Source: Candidatus Phaeomarinibacter sp.
GTDB taxonomy: Bacteria; Pseudomonadota; Alphaproteobacteria; CGMCC-115125
DNA length: 7,364 nt
NCBI GenBank assembly: GCA_028279995.1
Contig: JANQMQ010000165.1
Coordinates: 1 to 7,364, forward strand
Reading direction: 5' to 3'
Both the position numbers and the translations under genes were made by a program. Positions within the stretch are counted from its first letter, which is position 1. Each line of letters starts with the position of its first letter. Shown in pieces: positions 5,029 through 7,364 of this stretch. The notes below the pieces were generated by a model. The model did not search any database. It was not told where the DNA came from and was given only the letters and a program-made list of their open reading frames with translations.

Positions 5029-6510
5029 ATGGTTGATGCACCAGCAGGCATCAAAGACACGGGCCTTTACCGCCAGGACGCCTATATCGACGGCGCATGG
5101 TGCCGCCATGAAGCAGGTGCCGTGACGGATGTGACCAATCCGGCGAACGGAGACCGGATTGCACAGGTACCCAATCTGGGCCGCGCCGAGGCGACCCGGT
5201 CCGTTGAGGTGGCGCAGCAGGCATTTCGCTCATGGTCGCGCAGGACAGCCAAGGAGCGTGCGCAGATCATTCGCCGCTGGTTTGATCTGATGACTGAGCA
5301 TGAGGATGACCTGGCTCTGCTGCTCACTCTGGAACAGGGCAAGCCATTGCCCGAGGCACTGGCGGAAGTGCGCTATGGGGCGGCCTTCACCGAGTTCTAT
5401 GCAGAAGAAGCCAAGCGCGTCTACGGCGACATCGTGCCGGCGCACTTCGCGGACCGCCGGATTGTCGTGGCCAAGCAGCCCATCGGTGTAGTGGCGGCCA
5501 TCACGCCGTGGAACTTTCCCAACGCGATGATCCTGCGCAAGGTGGCCCCGGCCCTTGCGGCGGGCTGCACGGTCGTGTGCAAGCCGGCCCCTCAGACGCC
5601 GCTGTCTGCCCTGGCCCTGTGTGAACTGGCGGAGCGCGCCGGCATTCCCAAGGGGTGCTTCAACGTGGTGACCGGCAACGAAGTCGAGATCGGCGGTGTC
5701 TACACATCCCACGATGATGTGCGTGTCGTGACCTTCACCGGGTCCACAGCCGTGGGCAAGCTCCTGATGGAGCAGTCGGCGCGCACGGTGAAGAAGACCT
5801 CCATGGAACTGGGCGGCAACGCACCTTTCATCGTGTTTGATGATGCGGACATTGACAAGGCTGTGGAGGGAGCAATTGCCTCCAAGTACCGCAACACCGG
5901 CCAGACCTGTGTGTGTACAAACCGTATCCTGGTTCAAAATTCCGTATACGCTGTATTCACCCAGAAGCTTTCGGCGGCTGTCGCGAAGCTGACGGTCGGT
6001 CATGGAACTGAGGAAGGTGCGCAGATCGGCCCGCTGATCGACACGGCCGCGCTTGAAAAAGTCGAGGGCCATGTCTCCGATGCCCTGGAGAAGGGGGCAA
6101 AGATCGGTACCGGCGGCAATCGCCATGCGCTCGGCGGCACCTTCTATGAGCCGACGGTGCTCATCGATGCGGAAGCCGACATGCGCATTGCGAAGGAAGA
6201 AACATTTGGGCCCGTGGCGCCGGTGTTCCGGTTCCGCTCGGAAGAAGAAGCCGTCGAGATGGCCAATGATACTAACTACGGCCTGGCAGCCTATGTGTAT
6301 TCCCGGGACGTCGGCCGTTGCTGGCGGGTGGGCGAGGCGCTGGATTTCGGCATTGTCGGAATCAATGAGGCGCTGCTGTCCGTCGAAGTTGCCCCCTTTG
6401 GCGGCGTCAAAGAATCCGGTATTGGGCGGGAAGGCGGCAAATGGGGCATCGAGGAGTTTCTCGAGCCCAAATACATGACCTTCGGTGGTCTCGATGGGGG
6501 TGAAAGCTGA
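5029..6510 (+). CDS. gabD: Succinate-semialdehyde dehydrogenase (GabD-type aldehyde dehydrogenase)
   Basis: A 493-residue aldehyde dehydrogenase, the length of GabD. ATG 5029 is chosen because GGGAGA (5017-5022) lies 6 bases before it; the frame stays open to 4927, but those 34 codons cross the leader hairpin and have no homology-like content. Landmarks: N162 in TPWNFPN, K185 in CKPAP, the Rossmann turn FTGSTAVGK (G238, S239), general base E260 in MELGGNAPF, nucleophile C294 in GQTCVCTNR, and EETFGPVAP near the C-terminus. The ELGGNAPFIVFDDAD and CVC pattern is typical of SSADH of the GabD class, which oxidises succinate semialdehyde to succinate with NADP+ (GABA shunt). C296, two residues after the nucleophile, matches the redox-switch cysteine of human SSADH. 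Other semialdehydes, such as glutarate semialdehyde, are possible substrates. No GABA transaminase gene is in the window. Its TGA overlaps the rpiA ATG by one base. Confidence 0.9.
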   Translation: MVDAPAGIKDTGLYRQDAYIDGAWCRHEAGAVTDVTNPANGDRIAQVPNLGRAEATRSVEVAQQAFRSWSRRTAKERAQIIRRWFDLMTEHEDDLALLLTLEQGKPLPEALAEVRYGAAFTEFYAEEAKRVYGDIVPAHFADRRIVVAKQPIGVVAAITPWNFPNAMILRKVAPALAAGCTVVCKPAPQTPLSALALCELAERAGIPKGCFNVVTGNEVEIGGVYTSHDDVRVVTFTGSTAVGKLLMEQSARTVKKTSMELGGNAPFIVFDDADIDKAVEGAIASKYRNTGQTCVCTNRILVQNSVYAVFTQKLSAAVAKLTVGHGTEEGAQIGPLIDTAALEKVEGHVSDALEKGAKIGTGGNRHALGGTFYEPTVLIDAEADMRIAKEETFGPVAPVFRFRSEEEAVEMANDTNYGLAAYVYSRDVGRCWRVGEALDFGIVGINEALLSVEVAPFGGVKESGIGREGGKWGIEEFLEPKYMTFGGLDGGES

Positions 6511-7226
6511 TGAGCGACACACATCTCTCCGCAGATGATCAAAAGCGCATTGCAGCGGAGGCAGCGCTGGATCATGTGAAGGACGGTATGAAGCTGGGGC
6601 TGGGCACCGGCTCGACGGCGGCCCATTTCGTGACAGCCCTTGGCCGCAAGGCAAAGGAAGAAGGACTGACCCTGTCCTGCGTGCCGACCTCCGAGGCAAC
6701 TGCGGACCTGGCGGCGCAGGTGGGCCTGACAGTGAAGACGCTGGACGACGAACCGCATCTTGATCTGACAGTGGACGGGGCGGATGAAGTCGGTCCGCAT
6801 CTGACGCTCATAAAGGGCGGTGGCGGTGCGCTGCTGCGTGAAAAGATTGTTGCCTTTGCCTCAACGCAGATGATCGTCATTGCGGATGAGAGCAAGGTTG
6901 TGCCCTTGCTGGGCAATTTTCCGCTGCCCATCGAGGTGGTTCCGTTCGGCGCGCAGACCACGGGCAACCGCATTCTGGAATCCGGCAAGCTGTTCGGTTG
7001 CGAAGGCGCCATCGCGCTTCGCACCGATGAATTCGGTGAGCCGTTTTGCACCGACAGCAACAACTTCATCTATGACTGGGCTTTGGGCGAAATTCCGGAC
7101 CCGGACGGGCTCGGCACTTATCTCGCGCGGTTGCCCGGTGTTGTGGAGCACGGCCTGTTTTTGGGTATTGCCCATTCGGTTCTGGTCGGGAAAGCTGACG
7201 GCACCGTGGAGACGCTGCGCAGATAG
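6510..7226 (+). CDS. rpiA: Ribose-5-phosphate isomerase A
   Basis: A 238-residue protein, slightly longer than E. coli RpiA (219). It converts ribose 5-phosphate to ribulose 5-phosphate in the non-oxidative pentose phosphate pathway. The key motifs are intact: GLGTGSTAAHF (residues 30-40), DGADEV with D89 and D92, KGGGGALLREKI with K102 and the catalytic E111, and VEHGLF near the C-terminus. These equal E. coli D81, D84, K94 and E103 with an offset of 8. The ATG shares its A with the gabD stop (6508-6510). GGGGG (6496-6500), 9 bases before, can serve as ribosome binding site, so the two genes are surely one transcript. It lies 97 bases before gor, its usual neighbour in alphaproteobacteria. 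Confidence 0.97.
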   Translation: MSDTHLSADDQKRIAAEAALDHVKDGMKLGLGTGSTAAHFVTALGRKAKEEGLTLSCVPTSEATADLAAQVGLTVKTLDDEPHLDLTVDGADEVGPHLTLIKGGGGALLREKIVAFASTQMIVIADESKVVPLLGNFPLPIEVVPFGAQTTGNRILESGKLFGCEGAIALRTDEFGEPFCTDSNNFIYDWALGEIPDPDGLGTYLARLPGVVEHGLFLGIAHSVLVGKADGTVETLRR

Positions 7227-7269
7227 GCGCCAGACGCCGCTATCAAGCTATCGTGAATACGTCTTGGGA

Positions 7270-7284
7270 ACCGGGCAATCCGGT
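7270..7284. other. Small inverted repeat between rpiA and gor
   Basis: ACCGG (7270-7274) and CCGGT (7280-7284) are perfectly inverted around GCAAT. No T-run follows, so it is not a terminator. The 97-base gap otherwise shows no gene or strong promoter, and read-through from rpiA into gor is likely. Confidence 0.2.
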
Positions 7285-7323
7285 GCCATCTAGGGCGCAC
7301 CCAAGCAAGAAAGGCCCGGAAAA

Positions 7324-7364
7324 ATGCCAACGACCAGCACCGACTATGATTATGACCTGTTTAC
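7324..7364 (+). CDS. gor: Glutathione-disulfide reductase, 5' end only
   Basis: ATG at 7324 is preceded by AAGAAAGG (7307-7314) with 9 bases between. Only 13 full codons fit: MPTTSTDYDYDLF. The YDYDLF end is exactly how alphaproteobacterial glutathione reductases begin, just before their FAD-binding GxGxxG motif, which would lie beyond the window. The position after rpiA fits the common rpiA-gor order. If correct, it is an NADPH-dependent flavoenzyme that keeps glutathione reduced. Because so little is visible, another flavin disulfide reductase, such as dihydrolipoamide dehydrogenase, cannot be excluded from sequence alone. Confidence 0.65.
   Translation, partial: MPTTSTDYDYDLF

Noticed and set aside
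5230..6699. 489-codon open frame on the minus strand across gabD and rpiA
   Set aside because: It lies antisense to two clear genes, its product shows no domain I recognise, and GC-rich codon use commonly opens such shadow frames.
1..7364. CRISPR array, insertion sequence or transposase, riboswitch
   Set aside because: No regularly spaced repeats, no transposase-like protein and no terminal inverted repeats were found by reading; no known riboswitch pattern was recognised in the leaders.

Overview
The window looks like a moderately GC-rich alphaproteobacterial chromosome. This rests on the right-hand gene set: a phosphoglycolate-phosphatase-type gene (gph), rpiA, and the start of what reads as glutathione reductase (gor). 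That neighbourhood is familiar from many Alphaproteobacteria, although here two other genes sit inside it. Genus cannot be fixed from this sequence; a marine or soil Hyphomicrobiales/Parvibaculales-like organism is only a guess.

Layout, left to right. (1) 5-457, minus: a 150-residue, four-helix membrane protein that resembles the N-terminal sensor half of a larger signalling protein, possibly truncated. (2) 458-829: about 370 bases with no convincing gene. They end in a candidate MarR-type operator. (3) 830-2761, plus: a tight four-gene cluster of a MarR-family repressor, an antibiotic-biosynthesis-monooxygenase (ABM) protein with a TTG start, a di-heme-type cytochrome b561, and an unrecognised four-helix membrane protein whose ATG overlaps the b561 stop. 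(4) 2763-2837, minus: tRNA-Val(CAC) with encoded CCA and its own sigma70-like promoter. It faces the cluster with one base between its 3' end and the last stop codon. (5) 2929-4866, minus: a DUF2817 M14-like metallohydrolase followed by gph. (6) 4867-5028: a divergent control region with a perfect 7-bp inverted repeat overlapping a candidate promoter, and a GC hairpin in the leader. (7) 5029-7226, plus: gabD (succinate-semialdehyde dehydrogenase) overlapping rpiA by one base, then 97 bases later the first 13 full codons of gor, cut by the window edge.

How the genes may work together (inference). The MarR/ABM/b561/membrane cluster has the make-up of a small quinone or superoxide redox module under ligand control: ABM proteins act on quinols, and E. 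coli CybB (b561) is a superoxide:ubiquinone oxidoreductase. The right-hand genes belong to central carbon and NADPH/glutathione metabolism: semialdehyde oxidation to succinate, pentose-phosphate interconversion, glutathione reduction, and phosphoglycolate or related phosphate salvage. The least-described parts are the fourth membrane protein of the redox cluster and the very tight convergence of that cluster with the tRNA gene.
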